Part shown: in pieces, positions 1 to 9,719 of the stretch
Numbering within the stretch: position 1 is the stretch's first letter
How the letters are laid out: every line of letters begins with the position of its first letter
NCBI GenBank assembly: GCA_013298625.1
Contig: JAAFIF010000028.1
Span: forward strand, 26,591-90,590
DNA from: Myxococcales bacterium
Lineage (GTDB): Bacteria; Myxococcota_A; Polyangia; Polyangiales; Ga0077539
Direction: 5' to 3'
Length of the DNA: 64,000 bases
The notes under the pieces: generated by a model
Told to the model about the DNA's origin: nothing
The model's database searches: none
The model's input: only the letters and a program-made list of their open reading frames with translations
Made by a program: the position numbers and the translations under genes

Positions 1-279
1 CGCGACGACGTGGTAGTCGCCGACGGGACGAAGGCCCTCGTAGGTGAGCAAGGGCTGCCGCGCGCGCAGGTGTTCGTCGACGTCGTCCGGGAGAAACGCT
101 CGCTCAGCGACGGTGTCCTCGCGGCCGTTGAGCTCGCGGTACAGGGTCTGAAACCCGAGCGAGCTCATGCCGACGCTGTAGGGCGACGGGTAGGTGAGGG
201 CGACCCGCAGGGGGGCGGACTTCAGGATTGTTCCGCGCTCGCGAGAGAGGCGTTTGGTGATGATGTCGCGCGCGTTCAC
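1..279 (-). CDS. B12-binding-type radical SAM protein, N-terminal fragment
   Basis: The gene runs off the left edge, so only about 93 N-terminal residues are visible. It starts at a GTG (277-279) and reads MNARDIITKRLSRERG, then a stretch containing TYPSPYSVGMSSLGFQTLYRE and VAERAFLPDD. This pattern is typical of the N-terminal B12-binding-like domain of large radical SAM proteins of the TIGR03960 type; the CxxxCxxC cluster would lie outside the window. The exact reaction is unknown for most of this family. There is no clear ribosome binding site. A -10-like TATAGA lies 9 nt before the start (289-294), so the transcript may be nearly leaderless. The family call rests on the motif only. Confidence 0.7.
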   Translation of the reverse strand, partial: MNARDIITKRLSRERGTILKSAPLRVALTYPSPYSVGMSSLGFQTLYRELNGREDTVAERAFLPDDVDEHLRARQPLLTYEGLRPVGDYHVVA

Positions 280-494
280 TTGGGGGCTTCTATACCTCAC
301 CTGCCGCTGTGCAACGATTGCGAGGGTCCGCCACTCGTTGCGGACGGCGGGCGATGTGCGCGGATTCCGTCGGCCGCAGCGGCTCTGCGCTAGCAGGAGC
401 GCGGCGCAACGGCACATGCGTTGCCTCGAAGAGTTGGCTTTTTTTTCGTGGTCAGCTTGAATTGACGGCTCATCCCTGCGGAGGAAGACCTTTT

Positions 495-2642
495 ATGACG
501 CGCAAGACACAGTCGACGCGACGAAGCCCGGTGTTCGGGGCGCTAGCAGCGTTCGCTGTTGGCTGTGGCAACGAGCCGCCCGTGCAAGCGCCGGACGCGA
601 GCACCGACGCATCCGCGCCCGAGGCCGTCGCGGCCGCGCGGCAAGCGAGCGCCGCGGCCAACGCGATCACCCGCGAAAACGCTCGCCAAGGCCTTCCTCC
701 GACGGTGGACGTGGATCCTTCGCTCAGGCCCTGTCGCTCCGACGGTCCGCCGTACACCTGCTCGCCGTGCATGGTGGGAGGGCCGTGTGACACGGGGATT
801 CCCTGTCGACTCGGCCGGACGACGGCGTGCATCGTGGATCGCCCCGTGTGCACCGACACCGGCCCCGCGGCGAACGGAACCACGTGCGGCGCGATGGGCT
901 CAGGGATGGTGTGTACGGCAGGCGCGTGCGGTTGCCCCGCGGGCCAGCAAAACTGCGGCGGGGTCTGCAGGATCTCCGGCACGTGCACGGTGGGCGTCGG
1001 AGGATGCGCGGTCACCGGCGCGTGGACGTGCAGCGGAACCAACGCGGTCTGCAGCGCCACGCCCGCGCCCCCGCAAGCGGAGACGTGCAACGGCGTCGAC
1101 GACAACTGCAACGGCGTGATCGACGACATCACGTCGGTCTCGTGCGCGCCGGCGACGTGCCAGATCGGCGCGACCTACTGCATGGCTGGGATGACTGGCT
1201 GCGCGCGCACAGGAAATTCACCGGCAGGAATGGCCTGCGCAGGCGTCACCGGCGGCGTGTGCGACGGCCTCGGGACCTGCGTGTGTCCCGCGGGGCAGAC
1301 CAACTGCGGCGGCACGTGTCGCCCGACCGGGACCTTCTGCACCGTGGGCGTCGGCGCGTGCGCGCGCAGCGGAACCATCGTGTGCAGCGGCGCGGGCACT
1401 GTGTGTTCGGCCACGCCCGGCGCGCCCACGGCGGAGTCGTGCAACGGCGTCGACGACAACTGCGACGGAGCCGTCGACAACATCGCCGCCACGCCGTGCT
1501 CGCCCAACGCGTGCCAGACCGGCGTCCTCGCGTGCGCGGGCGCCAGCACGGTGTGCGTCGCCACCGCGAACCGCCCCTTCGGCACCTCGTGCGCGCCCCC
1601 GTCTGCGGGCGTGTGCAACGGAGGCGGCGCCTGCGTGTGCCCCGCAGGAACGGGCCTTTGTGGCGGCATTTGTACGGCCGGTGTCGGCAACGCCTGCACC
1701 GTGGGAACCGGCGTGTGCCAGCGCTGGGGCAGCCTGGTGTGCACGGGCGCTGGCGCCGCGGGATGCAGCGTGGGCGCGGGCGGGCCGAGCGAAGCGCCCG
1801 AGCGCACGTGCAACAACGGGCTCGACGACGACTGCGACGGGCTCGTGGACCTCGCGGACCCCGACTGCCCGCGCGGACCGCCCAACGACTTCTGCATCAA
1901 CGCCACGCCGATCGGGCTCACGCCCAGCGTTCCGGTTTCGTTTAGCGGGAGCACCGCGACGGCGCAGCACGAGATGGACGGGACGTGCGGCGCGAGCACG
2001 ATGTCCTCCGATGTCTACTACAGCTTCACGGTCACCGAGCGCTCGCTCGTGTACGCGGACGCGTTCGGGTCGAGCTACAACACCGTGCTCTTCTTCACGC
2101 CTTTCTGCGGCGGCGCGCAACCGTGGGGCTTCGCGTGCAACGACGACGCGTGCGCGAGCAACAGCAGCCAGATCGTCCAGGTCCTCAACCCCGGGACGTA
2201 CTACCTCGTCGTCAGCGGCTTCAACGGCAGCCGGGGCAACTTCAACGTCAACATGCAGATGTTGCCCGCGTCGGACCGCGCGTTTCAGATCGGCAGCGGC
2301 AACAACTGGTACGGCGGCAACACGAGCGGGCTCAGCAATCGCCACACGCCGGGCTGCGCGACTTCGAACGCGCCGGACGAGACCTGGTACCACGTCTCGT
2401 GCCCCTGGTACCCCGGCGGCGGGATGTACGCGGGCACCTGCGGGATGGCCGGCTGGGACACGATGCTCGCGTTTCGTCAGGGCAACGCGTGGGGCGGACC
2501 GAGCGCGTGCAACGACGACTCGTGCGGACTGCAGAGCCAGATCTGGAGCGGCGTGACCGGCGGCGCAGGCATCCGCGCGGTGTACGTCGACGGATACTCG
2601 AGCGCGCAGGGCGGCTACACCGTCAACATCAACCTTCCTTGA
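495..2642 (+). CDS. MopE-type Cys-rich lipoprotein with metal-binding repeats and PPC-like C-terminus
   Basis: A 715-residue secreted lipoprotein. A short signal peptide ends in a lipobox (AVGC, about residues 15-20). A low-complexity Ala/Asp linker follows, then Cys-rich EGF-like units. Three copies of the Asp-rich motif are seen: CNGVDDNCNGVIDD, CNGVDDNCDGAVDN and CNNGLDDDCDGLVD. These are the putative metal-binding repeat of MopE-like surface proteins, common in Myxococcota. The last 260 residues contain two beta-rich segments with DVYYSFTV and GTYYLVVSG, which resemble bacterial pre-peptidase C-terminal (PPC) domains. ATG 495 is chosen because GAGGAAG lies just upstream; the open frame begins earlier but those codons precede the signal peptide. 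Likely outer-membrane or surface located; ligand unknown. It is followed after 7 nt by another Cys-rich lipoprotein, probably in the same operon. Confidence 0.8.
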   Translation: MTRKTQSTRRSPVFGALAAFAVGCGNEPPVQAPDASTDASAPEAVAAARQASAAANAITRENARQGLPPTVDVDPSLRPCRSDGPPYTCSPCMVGGPCDTGIPCRLGRTTACIVDRPVCTDTGPAANGTTCGAMGSGMVCTAGACGCPAGQQNCGGVCRISGTCTVGVGGCAVTGAWTCSGTNAVCSATPAPPQAETCNGVDDNCNGVIDDITSVSCAPATCQIGATYCMAGMTGCARTGNSPAGMACAGVTGGVCDGLGTCVCPAGQTNCGGTCRPTGTFCTVGVGACARSGTIVCSGAGTVCSATPGAPTAESCNGVDDNCDGAVDNIAATPCSPNACQTGVLACAGASTVCVATANRPFGTSCAPPSAGVCNGGGACVCPAGTGLCGGICTAGVGNACTVGTGVCQRWGSLVCTGAGAAGCSVGAGGPSEAPERTCNNGLDDDCDGLVDLADPDCPRGPPNDFCINATPIGLTPSVPVSFSGSTATAQHEMDGTCGASTMSSDVYYSFTVTERSLVYADAFGSSYNTVLFFTPFCGGAQPWGFACNDDACASNSSQIVQVLNPGTYYLVVSGFNGSRGNFNVNMQMLPASDRAFQIGSGNNWYGGNTSGLSNRHTPGCATSNAPDETWYHVSCPWYPGGGMYAGTCGMAGWDTMLAFRQGNAWGGPSACNDDSCGLQSQIWSGVTGGAGIRAVYVDGYSSAQGGYTVNINLP

Positions 2643-2649
2643 ACGAGCG

Positions 2650-4437
2650 ATGCAGCCCATGAACAACCGCGCACTTCACGCACTGCTCTTCGCTCCGGCG
2701 CTGGCCCTCACGATGGCGGCGTGCAGCACTCCCTCGACGCCCGACGCCGAGGTGCCCACGGACGTGACCCGTCGCGAGGCGAGCACCGACGGCTCGTCGG
2801 GCATGGACGGCTCGCTCTCGGACGCCGAATCGCTGCCGGACAGCAACCCCGACGCGCGCCCTGCGGACTGCCCTCCGGGCTCGATGCGCTGCGGTGACCT
2901 CTGCACGAGCTTGCTCGTCGACTCGGCGAACTGCGGCGCCTGCGGCAACGCGTGCCCGATGGGACAAGCGTGCAGCAACGGCGCGTGCGGCGCGGTCACG
3001 TGCCCGATGGGCACGACGATGTGCGCGGGCCGATGCGTCAATCTTCAGGGCGACGGACAGCACTGCGGCGCCTGCGGAACCGCCTGTCCCGAAGGCCAGA
3101 CCTGCCAGGCCGGCGCGTGCTCGATGGCCCCGTGCCCGATGGGAACGACCGCGTGCGCGGGCACCTGCGCCAACACGCAGACGAGCCGCGATCACTGCGG
3201 CGCCTGCGGGCGCGCGTGCGCCGCGGGGGAGATGTGCAGCGCGGGCGCGTGCGTCGCGCTGATGGTGGTGTGCCCGATGGGGACCACCAACTGCGGCGGG
3301 CTGTGCACGAGCACCAACATCGACGCGCGCAACTGCGGCGCCTGCGGGCGCGCGTGCGCCGCGGGCCAGCTGTGCAACAGCGGGACGTGCACCGCGGGCG
3401 GCCCCGAGTGCCCGGCAGGGACGATCGCGTGCGGCGACCGCTGCGTCGACGCGCAGCGCGACGGCAACAACTGCGGAACGTGCGGCACAGTGTGTGCCGC
3501 GGGGACCATCTGCCAGTCCGGCGTCTGCGCCGCTCCGTGCAACGGAGGCCTCTCTCGCTGCGGCGGAACGTGCGTCAACACCGGCGTCGACCCGGCACAC
3601 TGCGGTGCTTGCGGGGCCGCTTGTATGTCCGGTCAGTCCTGCATCGGCGGCGTGTGCATGGGCGGCTGCGCGAGCCCGCTTCGCACCTGCGGGACGAGCT
3701 GCGTCGACCCGCGCATCGACACACGGCACTGCGGCGCGTGCAACAACGCGTGCCCTGCGGGACAGACGTGCAGCGCTGGGGCGTGCGTCTCTTCGGGCTG
3801 CGGCGCGGGGCAGACGTCCTGCGGCGGGACGTGCGTCAACACCAGCTCGGACAACACCCACTGCGGCGCGTGCTTCAACCCGTGCGGTCGAGGGCTCGTG
3901 TGCCGCGCGGGAGCGTGCGTCTCTGGCTGCGATCCGGGCCTGACCTCGTGCAGCGGGACGTGCATCAACACGCAGACCGACCGCAACCACTGCGGCGCCT
4001 GCGGGACCGTCTGCGCTGCGGGGCAGAACTGCATCGCGGGCGCGTGCGTGGCGGGCTGCGGGACGCTCACCAACTGCAGCGGGACGTGCATCAGCACGCA
4101 GACCGACCCGAACAACTGCGGCGCCTGCGGGATGCGCTGCATGCTCGGCCAGGGCTGCAACATGGGCGTTTGCGGGATCGTGTGCCCGGCGCCGACGAGC
4201 AACTGTGGCGGGGCGTGCGTGCTGACGACGGACGACGACAACCACTGCGGCGGCTGCAATCGCCCGTGCACGGGCGTGACGTTCTGCCGGGCGAGCGCGT
4301 GCGTGGCGGGCTGCCGCGCCGGGCTGACCGCTTGCAGCGGGGCGTGCGTGAACACTCAGCGAAGCAACGCGCACTGCGGCGCCTGCGGCCGCGCGTGCGC
4401 GGCGGGACAGACGTGCACCGACGGGACGTGCCGCTGA
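2650..4437 (+). CDS. Cys-rich tandem-repeat lipoprotein
   Basis: A 595-residue secreted protein. The signal peptide ends in a lipobox (MAAC, about residue 25), followed by an Asp/Ser-rich linker. The rest is 12 tandem units of about 40 residues with the pattern HCGACGxxCxxGQxCxxGxC, each followed by a short segment with CxGxCVNTQ or similar. The family is common in myxobacterial proteomes and has no assigned function; the cysteines probably form disulfides in an extended rod outside the cell. The DNA repeats in step with the protein units, so copy number may vary by recombination. It lies 7 nt after the MopE-type gene, suggesting co-transcription. ATG 2659 is an alternative start. Confidence 0.8.
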   Translation: MQPMNNRALHALLFAPALALTMAACSTPSTPDAEVPTDVTRREASTDGSSGMDGSLSDAESLPDSNPDARPADCPPGSMRCGDLCTSLLVDSANCGACGNACPMGQACSNGACGAVTCPMGTTMCAGRCVNLQGDGQHCGACGTACPEGQTCQAGACSMAPCPMGTTACAGTCANTQTSRDHCGACGRACAAGEMCSAGACVALMVVCPMGTTNCGGLCTSTNIDARNCGACGRACAAGQLCNSGTCTAGGPECPAGTIACGDRCVDAQRDGNNCGTCGTVCAAGTICQSGVCAAPCNGGLSRCGGTCVNTGVDPAHCGACGAACMSGQSCIGGVCMGGCASPLRTCGTSCVDPRIDTRHCGACNNACPAGQTCSAGACVSSGCGAGQTSCGGTCVNTSSDNTHCGACFNPCGRGLVCRAGACVSGCDPGLTSCSGTCINTQTDRNHCGACGTVCAAGQNCIAGACVAGCGTLTNCSGTCISTQTDPNNCGACGMRCMLGQGCNMGVCGIVCPAPTSNCGGACVLTTDDDNHCGGCNRPCTGVTFCRASACVAGCRAGLTACSGACVNTQRSNAHCGACGRACAAGQTCTDGTCR

Positions 4438-4464
4438 GCTGATCGCGCTACACTCGCGCCCACG

Positions 4465-6204
4465 ATGACATCTGCGTCGATGGAGATGAGCGCGAGCGCC
4501 AAGAGCGCTTCGAGTACAGCAACGGCGAAGCTCGACGAGCTTCTGGGGAGACTGAAAGAGAAGGCGAGGCCGTTCGCGAGGCTGTCGGCGGCCGAGCGCG
4601 CGGCGCTGGTTGAAGCGTGTATTCCCAGGTTGATGGCGTGCGCCGAGGCGTGGGTCGAAGCCGCGTGCCGCGCCAAGGGGCTGCGCAGCGATCACCCCGA
4701 GGTGAGCGAAGAGGTCTTCGGCGGGCCGATGACCACCGTGCGCAATTTGCGATGGCTCGCGTGGTCGCTGCGAGAGATCGCGAAGACGGGCAAGCCTACG
4801 CTCGGGGACAAGCGCTTCGGGACGATGCGCGACGGGGTGACCACGGTCGAAGTGTTTCCGGGCGACGGGCTCGACGGGGCGCTGTTCGCGGGGTTTTCGG
4901 CGCGCGTTCGGATGGAGAAGGGGATCGATCGCGCGGGCGTGATCGCGAAGCAAGCGAGCTTCTACGGCAAGAAGGACCCCGAGGGCGCGGTGTCGCTCGT
5001 GCTCGGCGCGGGCAACGTCGCGTCGATCCCGCCGATGGACGCGCTCTACAAGATGTTCGTCGACGGCAACGTGTGCATCGTGAAGCTCAACCCGGTCAAC
5101 GAGTACCTGGGGCCCTTCTACGAGCAAGCGCTCGCGCCGCTGGTGGACGCGGGCTACCTCGCCTTCGTGAAGGGCGGCGGAGACGTGGGCGCGTACCTGG
5201 TCAACCACGCGCTGGTGGACGACGTTCACATCACCGGGTCGGACCGAACGCACGACGTGATCGTGTGGGGACCGGCCGGCGCCGAGCGCGACAAGCGCAT
5301 CGCGGCGAAGGACCCGCTCTTGAAGAAGAGCATCACGAGCGAGCTCGGCTGCGTGACCCCCGTGGTGATCGCGCCGGCGAAGTTTAGCGAGAACGAGCTG
5401 GATTTTCTCTCGCAGAACATCGCGACCATGATGATCAACAACGCGAGCTGCAACTGCAACGCGGGCAAGATGTTGGTCACGTCCAAGGGCTGGGCGCAGC
5501 GCGACGCGCTGATGTCCAAGCTGCGCGCGGTGCTCAAAGAGGTCCCCTCGCGCAAGGCGTACTACCCAGGCGCGTTCGACCGCTACGAGCACCTGGTGGG
5601 CGGCCGCTCGGGGGTCGAGGCGTTCGGCGAGAAGAGCGCAGACAAGCTGCCGTGGACGGTGATCGCAGGGCTCGACGCCAAGAGCGACGACACGCTGTTC
5701 GTGACCGAGCCGTTCTGCCCGATCCTGAGCGAGGCGATCATCGACGAGAGCGACCCGGTGAAGTTCATCGAAGCCGCGACGGCGTTCTGCAACGACAAGC
5801 TGTGGGGGACGCTCTCGGGGATCATGGTGATCCACCCGTCGATCGAGAAGGACACGGCGGGAAGCGCCGCGGTGGACAAGGCCGTGGCCGAGCTGCGCTA
5901 CGGCGCGGTGGGCATCAACTGCTGGACCGGGGTGGTCTACGGGATGGTGACGCCGCCGTGGGGCGCGCACCCGTCGAGCACGCTCGAGAACATCCAGGGC
6001 GGCCTCGGGTGGGTGCACAACACGTTCATGCTCGAGGGGATCGAGAAGGTCGTGGTGAGGGCGCCGGTGACGGTCAACCCGAAGCCTCCCTTCTTCGCGA
6101 CGCACAAGAACGCGCACGTGGTGGCGCCGAAGGTGCTCGCGCTCGAGGCGAACCCGTCGTGGTTCAAGGTTCCGGGCATCGCGCTGAGCGCGCTGTTCGG
6201 CTGA
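4465..6204 (+). CDS. aldehyde dehydrogenase family protein
   Basis: A 579-residue NAD(P)+-dependent aldehyde dehydrogenase superfamily member. The general-base region reads SELGCVTP (about residue 293) and the nucleophile Cys lies about 36 residues later in NASCNCNAGK, so Glu and Cys are both present at the usual spacing. The surrounding motifs differ from the canonical ELGGK and GQxC. NAD-binding region motifs LGAGNVASIPP and VKLNPVNEY are also visible. The protein is longer than typical (about 490 residues), with an N-terminal Ser/Ala-rich extension. The substrate cannot be predicted. No Shine-Dalgarno is seen; a TACACT -10-like box sits 10 nt before the ATG (4449-4454), which suggests a short-leader transcript independent of the upstream lipoprotein genes. 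Confidence 0.85.
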   Translation: MTSASMEMSASAKSASSTATAKLDELLGRLKEKARPFARLSAAERAALVEACIPRLMACAEAWVEAACRAKGLRSDHPEVSEEVFGGPMTTVRNLRWLAWSLREIAKTGKPTLGDKRFGTMRDGVTTVEVFPGDGLDGALFAGFSARVRMEKGIDRAGVIAKQASFYGKKDPEGAVSLVLGAGNVASIPPMDALYKMFVDGNVCIVKLNPVNEYLGPFYEQALAPLVDAGYLAFVKGGGDVGAYLVNHALVDDVHITGSDRTHDVIVWGPAGAERDKRIAAKDPLLKKSITSELGCVTPVVIAPAKFSENELDFLSQNIATMMINNASCNCNAGKMLVTSKGWAQRDALMSKLRAVLKEVPSRKAYYPGAFDRYEHLVGGRSGVEAFGEKSADKLPWTVIAGLDAKSDDTLFVTEPFCPILSEAIIDESDPVKFIEAATAFCNDKLWGTLSGIMVIHPSIEKDTAGSAAVDKAVAELRYGAVGINCWTGVVYGMVTPPWGAHPSSTLENIQGGLGWVHNTFMLEGIEKVVVRAPVTVNPKPPFFATHKNAHVVAPKVLALEANPSWFKVPGIALSALFG

Positions 6205-6234
6205 GCTGAGCGGCGAGCGCGACTACGACCGCGA

Positions 6235-8346
6235 TTACGACCGCGACGGGGGCGCGATCAACGAGCCCGCGAGCACGATCATCGCGCGACCAGAGACCAC
6301 GCAGCGGTCGCGCGCCACCACGGTCTCGTCGAACGGAACGCTCTCGCTCACCGTGTCGATCGCGCACCACATGACCGTGCCCTGCGCGATCGGCGGCAGC
6401 GCGAACTCGCGCGGCGTGAGGTCGGGGTTGCACAGCCACACGACGGCGTCGTCGAGCCCGTGCGCGCCGGCCATCAAGACGCCCAGCGCGCGCTCTTGCG
6501 CGGCGCTCCAGGTGGGCGCGTCGAGCGTTCGTCCATCGGGTCCGAACCAGAGCACGTCGGGCACGTCGCTGCCCTCTGCGTGTCCGGCGAGGTGCAGCGC
6601 CCGGCGCGGCGGGACGAGCTTCTGTCGCAGCGCGATCACCGAGCGGACCCAGGCGAACCACCCTGCGTTCTTCTGGCGCAGGCTCCAGTCGACCCACGAG
6701 GTCGCGTCGTCCAAGCAGTACGGGTTGTTGTTGCCGCCCTGCGATCGCAGCAGCTCGTCGCCGTGCGCGAGCATGGGGACGCCCAGCGACAAGAGCATCG
6801 TCGCGAGCAGGTTGCGCGCAGAGCGCAGGCGCATGTCGGTCACTTCGACGTCGTCCGTCGCGCCCTCGAACCCGTGGTTGTCGCTGTGCTCGTTGTCGCT
6901 GCCGTCGCGGTTGTTCTCGCCGTTGCTGTCGTTGTGCTTGCGCAGGTACGAGACGAGGTCGCTCAGCGTGAAGCCGTCGTGTGATGTGACGAAGTTGACG
7001 CTGGCCGTGGGCGGGCGCGCGCTGGCGCTGAACAGGTCGCTCGACCCTGCGACGCGCGAGGCGAAGACCCCGCGCGTGCCCGCGGCGCGCTGAAGCCAGT
7101 AGCGGCGCGCGGTGTCTCTGAACGCGCCGTTCCACTCGCGCATGGGGTGAGGAAACTGCGCGAGACGATAGCCTCCCGCGCCGATGTCCCACGGCTCGGC
7201 GATGAGCTTCACCCGAGACAACACCGGGTCGTTGATCACCGCGGACCACAGCGCCGACGGGTGCTCGAAGCTCTTCTTGCGCCCGCGCGTCAGGGCCGCC
7301 GCGAGGTCGAAGCGAAACCCGTCCACGTGAAATTCACTCACCCAATAGCGCAGAGAGTCCAGCACCAACCGCAGCGCCGCGGGCTGCTCGAGGTCCAGTG
7401 AATTTCCTGTCCCGGTGACGTCGTCGTAGCGCGCGAGGTCGCCCTCTCGAAGCCGGTAGTACCCCGCGTTGTCCAAGCCCCGCAGCGAGAGCGTCGGCCC
7501 CAGGTGATTGCCCTCGCACGTGTGGTTGTAGACCACGTCGAGGATCACTTCGATCCCTGCTTTGTGCAGCGATCGGATCATCGCCTTGCACTCTTCGACC
7601 TGCTCGCCCCTGCGCCCCGACGCGCTGTATCGCCCCGTGGGAGCGAAGAAGCCCAGCGTCGCGTAGCCCCAGTAGTTCTTCGTCCCGCGCGCGACCAGGT
7701 GCCGCTCGTCGCCGATCTCGTGGATGGGCAACAGCTCGACCGCGGTCACGCCGAGGCTCGTGAAGTGCTCGATCATCGCGGGGTGCACGAGACCCGCGTA
7801 GGTCCCGCGCAGGTCCTCGGGCAGCTCTGGGTGGCGCGCGGTCATGCCCTTCACGTGGCACTCGTAGATGACCGTGTCCTTCCACGCCCGACGCAGCGGA
7901 GCGTCGTCGCGCCAGTCGAAATCCCCGTCGACCACCACGGATTTCGCCGCTGCACGCGCGCCGTCATCGTGCCGAGCCGGAGCGCGCTCGATGTCCTCTG
8001 CGAGCACGTCGTACGAGTACAGCTCGCGCGACCACAGCGGGTCGTTGGCGATCGCGCGCGCGTACGGGTCCACCAGCACCTTCGAAGGGTCGAAGCGATG
8101 ACCGCGCGCGGGGTCGAACGGCCCGTGCACACGAAACCCATACAGCTGCCCGGCGCGCACATTGGGGACGCGCGCGACGAAGGTGAAATCCGGGCCGCGC
8201 TCCATGGGGATGCGCGTTCGCTCGGCGGACTCTTCGTGGTCGAACAAGCACAGCTCGACGCCGGTCGCGTGTCGCGAGTGGGCGCAGAAGAACGCGCCGT
8301 CTTCAACGAGCGTTGCGCCGAGCGGAGGGCGGTCGTCGTCGATCAT
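6235..8346 (-). CDS. glgX: glycogen debranching enzyme (isoamylase type)
   Basis: A 703-residue GH13 enzyme that hydrolyses alpha-1,6 branches of glycogen limit dextrin in the cytoplasm. An N-terminal CBM48-like domain (LYGFRVHGPFDP, about 70-80) is followed by the (beta/alpha)8 barrel. Visible catalytic motifs are DVVYNHT, VDGFRFDLA (nucleophile Asp), LIAEPWD (acid/base Glu) and VTSHDGFTL (transition-state Asp). NYWGYATLGFFAP is characteristic of GlgX/TreX. The length matches the family. It is convergent with the aldehyde dehydrogenase (30 bp between the stops) and is followed upstream by an outer-membrane protein gene on the same strand. No glg operon partners are visible in the window. Confidence 0.93.
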   Translation of the reverse strand: MIDDDRPPLGATLVEDGAFFCAHSRHATGVELCLFDHEESAERTRIPMERGPDFTFVARVPNVRAGQLYGFRVHGPFDPARGHRFDPSKVLVDPYARAIANDPLWSRELYSYDVLAEDIERAPARHDDGARAAAKSVVVDGDFDWRDDAPLRRAWKDTVIYECHVKGMTARHPELPEDLRGTYAGLVHPAMIEHFTSLGVTAVELLPIHEIGDERHLVARGTKNYWGYATLGFFAPTGRYSASGRRGEQVEECKAMIRSLHKAGIEVILDVVYNHTCEGNHLGPTLSLRGLDNAGYYRLREGDLARYDDVTGTGNSLDLEQPAALRLVLDSLRYWVSEFHVDGFRFDLAAALTRGRKKSFEHPSALWSAVINDPVLSRVKLIAEPWDIGAGGYRLAQFPHPMREWNGAFRDTARRYWLQRAAGTRGVFASRVAGSSDLFSASARPPTASVNFVTSHDGFTLSDLVSYLRKHNDSNGENNRDGSDNEHSDNHGFEGATDDVEVTDMRLRSARNLLATMLLSLGVPMLAHGDELLRSQGGNNNPYCLDDATSWVDWSLRQKNAGWFAWVRSVIALRQKLVPPRRALHLAGHAEGSDVPDVLWFGPDGRTLDAPTWSAAQERALGVLMAGAHGLDDAVVWLCNPDLTPREFALPPIAQGTVMWCAIDTVSESVPFDETVVARDRCVVSGRAMIVLAGSLIAPPSRS

Positions 8347-8364
8347 GCTCGTCGTGCTGCGCGC

Positions 8365-9624
8365 TCAGCGACGCGGGTAGAGCAGGTCGCCGCGAAACGA
8401 GAACCCGAGCGCGAGGTAGGGCATCGCGCTCGCGACGTAGTCCGCCGCGGCGGTGCTGTTGCCGAGCATGGTCTCTTGCGCCGAGCGATCGCCGGTGCGG
8501 TACCGATGCGAGACCCACCACTGCACCGCGAGAAACACCGTCGGCGCGTTGAACCGCGCGTGATAGCTCTCTCGGATGTTGTACGCGATGAGCGGGCCGA
8601 TGCGGTGCATGGGGCCGTTGGGGTCGAAGAAATTGCCCGCGCCGCAGCCGTCCGTAGCCGAGCCGCGAACGCCGATTCCGCCGGTCGCGCTCGCGCAGAA
8701 GTCAGTGTTCTGAAAGTCGCTCTTGCCGAAGAACGCCTGCGTATACGAGTGGCGCACGCCGATGTTGAGCCCCGCGCCCTCTGGGGCGAACAGCACGTCC
8801 GAGTCGATGTGCGCGAACCAGCCGCGCGTCGGGACGACGGTGTCTTGCAGGATGTCGTACCAGACGCTGGTCCCGCGGCGATCGGCGGCGTTGGACATCG
8901 CGTTCATCGGGTCGGCCGCGCGCTGGCCGGCCTCGGGCAGGCGCGTGTTCAGCTGGCTGTAGAACGCGCGCGCGTTGGTGCGGAGCACGATGGCGTTGGC
9001 GAGGCGGATCTGAAACGCCGCGCCGAACGTGAGCTGAAAGCCCGTGGTGCTGTAGGACCACTTGTTGGCGCCGCCGACGTCTTGATCGCGGTCGCTCACG
9101 CGCGCTTGCGGCGAGTCCCAGCTCTGCACGGTGTCGAACGTGCCCACCATCCCGATGAACTCGGCGCCGGCGGACAAGTTGAGCAGCGCGAGCGGCTGCA
9201 CTTCAGCGAACGCTCCGACGCGGCCCCACGCAGGCGAGACCGTGGCCACGGGCGTAAACGCCACGAACGCGTCGCGAAACACCGTGTCGAGGTTTTGATA
9301 GAGCCTCGAGCGGTACGAGAAGCGCACGTCCGAGAAGAGCCCGAGCGGGTTGAGGCGGATCGCCGTCACGCTGCGGTACGTCCAGTAGTTGCGGCGGAGG
9401 ATCTCTTCGTCCTCGTTGCGCGGCTCAGGGCGCAGCGGATCGGGCGCGACGGTGCGACCGCGCAGCCCCACGACGGGCCCGGTGCCCGAGAACGACGCGC
9501 CCGTCGCCTGCGCGTGCGCGGCGTTCGACGTACAGAGCACGGCCGCGCTGACGGTGGTGATCGTCGCGAGCAGCGCAGCGTTTTTGTGTACCAACGTGAC
9601 CGTCTTTCGGCGCGTTCGAGTCAT
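8365..9624 (-). CDS. predicted secreted outer-membrane beta-barrel protein
   Basis: A 419-residue protein with an N-terminal signal peptide (about residues 1-38, ending SNAAHAQA). The body is rich in alternating aromatic/polar strands such as DVRFSYRSRLYQN and GVRHSYTQAFFG, and the C-terminus is amphipathic, as in outer-membrane barrels. No specific family is recognised. ATG 9622-9624 is chosen because GGGAG lies 5 nt upstream; the open frame extends eight codons further. Its ATG lies 18 nt upstream of the hairpin-free gap that leads to glgX (stop 8365, next gene start 8346), so co-transcription with glgX is possible. Function unknown. Confidence 0.6.
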   Translation of the reverse strand: MTRTRRKTVTLVHKNAALLATITTVSAAVLCTSNAAHAQATGASFSGTGPVVGLRGRTVAPDPLRPEPRNEDEEILRRNYWTYRSVTAIRLNPLGLFSDVRFSYRSRLYQNLDTVFRDAFVAFTPVATVSPAWGRVGAFAEVQPLALLNLSAGAEFIGMVGTFDTVQSWDSPQARVSDRDQDVGGANKWSYSTTGFQLTFGAAFQIRLANAIVLRTNARAFYSQLNTRLPEAGQRAADPMNAMSNAADRRGTSVWYDILQDTVVPTRGWFAHIDSDVLFAPEGAGLNIGVRHSYTQAFFGKSDFQNTDFCASATGGIGVRGSATDGCGAGNFFDPNGPMHRIGPLIAYNIRESYHARFNAPTVFLAVQWWVSHRYRTGDRSAQETMLGNSTAAADYVASAMPYLALGFSFRGDLLYPRR

Positions 9625-9687
9625 CCCGGCTCCCTCAGGTTGAGGCAACGGTACCCGAAACTGTCACGCGAAAGACAGCGTTGTTTT

Positions 9688-9712
9688 GCCGCTCGCACAC
9701 CCCACGAGCGGC
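9688..9712 (-). terminator. hairpin downstream of tsf
   Basis: A perfect 8-bp stem (GCCGCTCG/CGAGCGGC) with a 9-nt loop lies 8 nt after the tsf stop. In the direction of tsf transcription no U-tract follows, so this is either a weak or factor-dependent terminator or an mRNA 3' end stabiliser. Confidence 0.4.
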
Positions 9713-9719
9713 GGAATTG

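Noticed and set aside
420..450. Intrinsic terminator at the GCAACG/CGTTGC hairpin followed by a run of eight T
   Set aside because: The T-run begins well after the short stem rather than directly behind it, and no gene ends there on the plus strand.
2629..6117. 1162-codon minus-strand frame opposite the Cys-rich lipoprotein and aldehyde dehydrogenase
   Set aside because: Antisense shadow; Ala/Arg-rich and without start signals.
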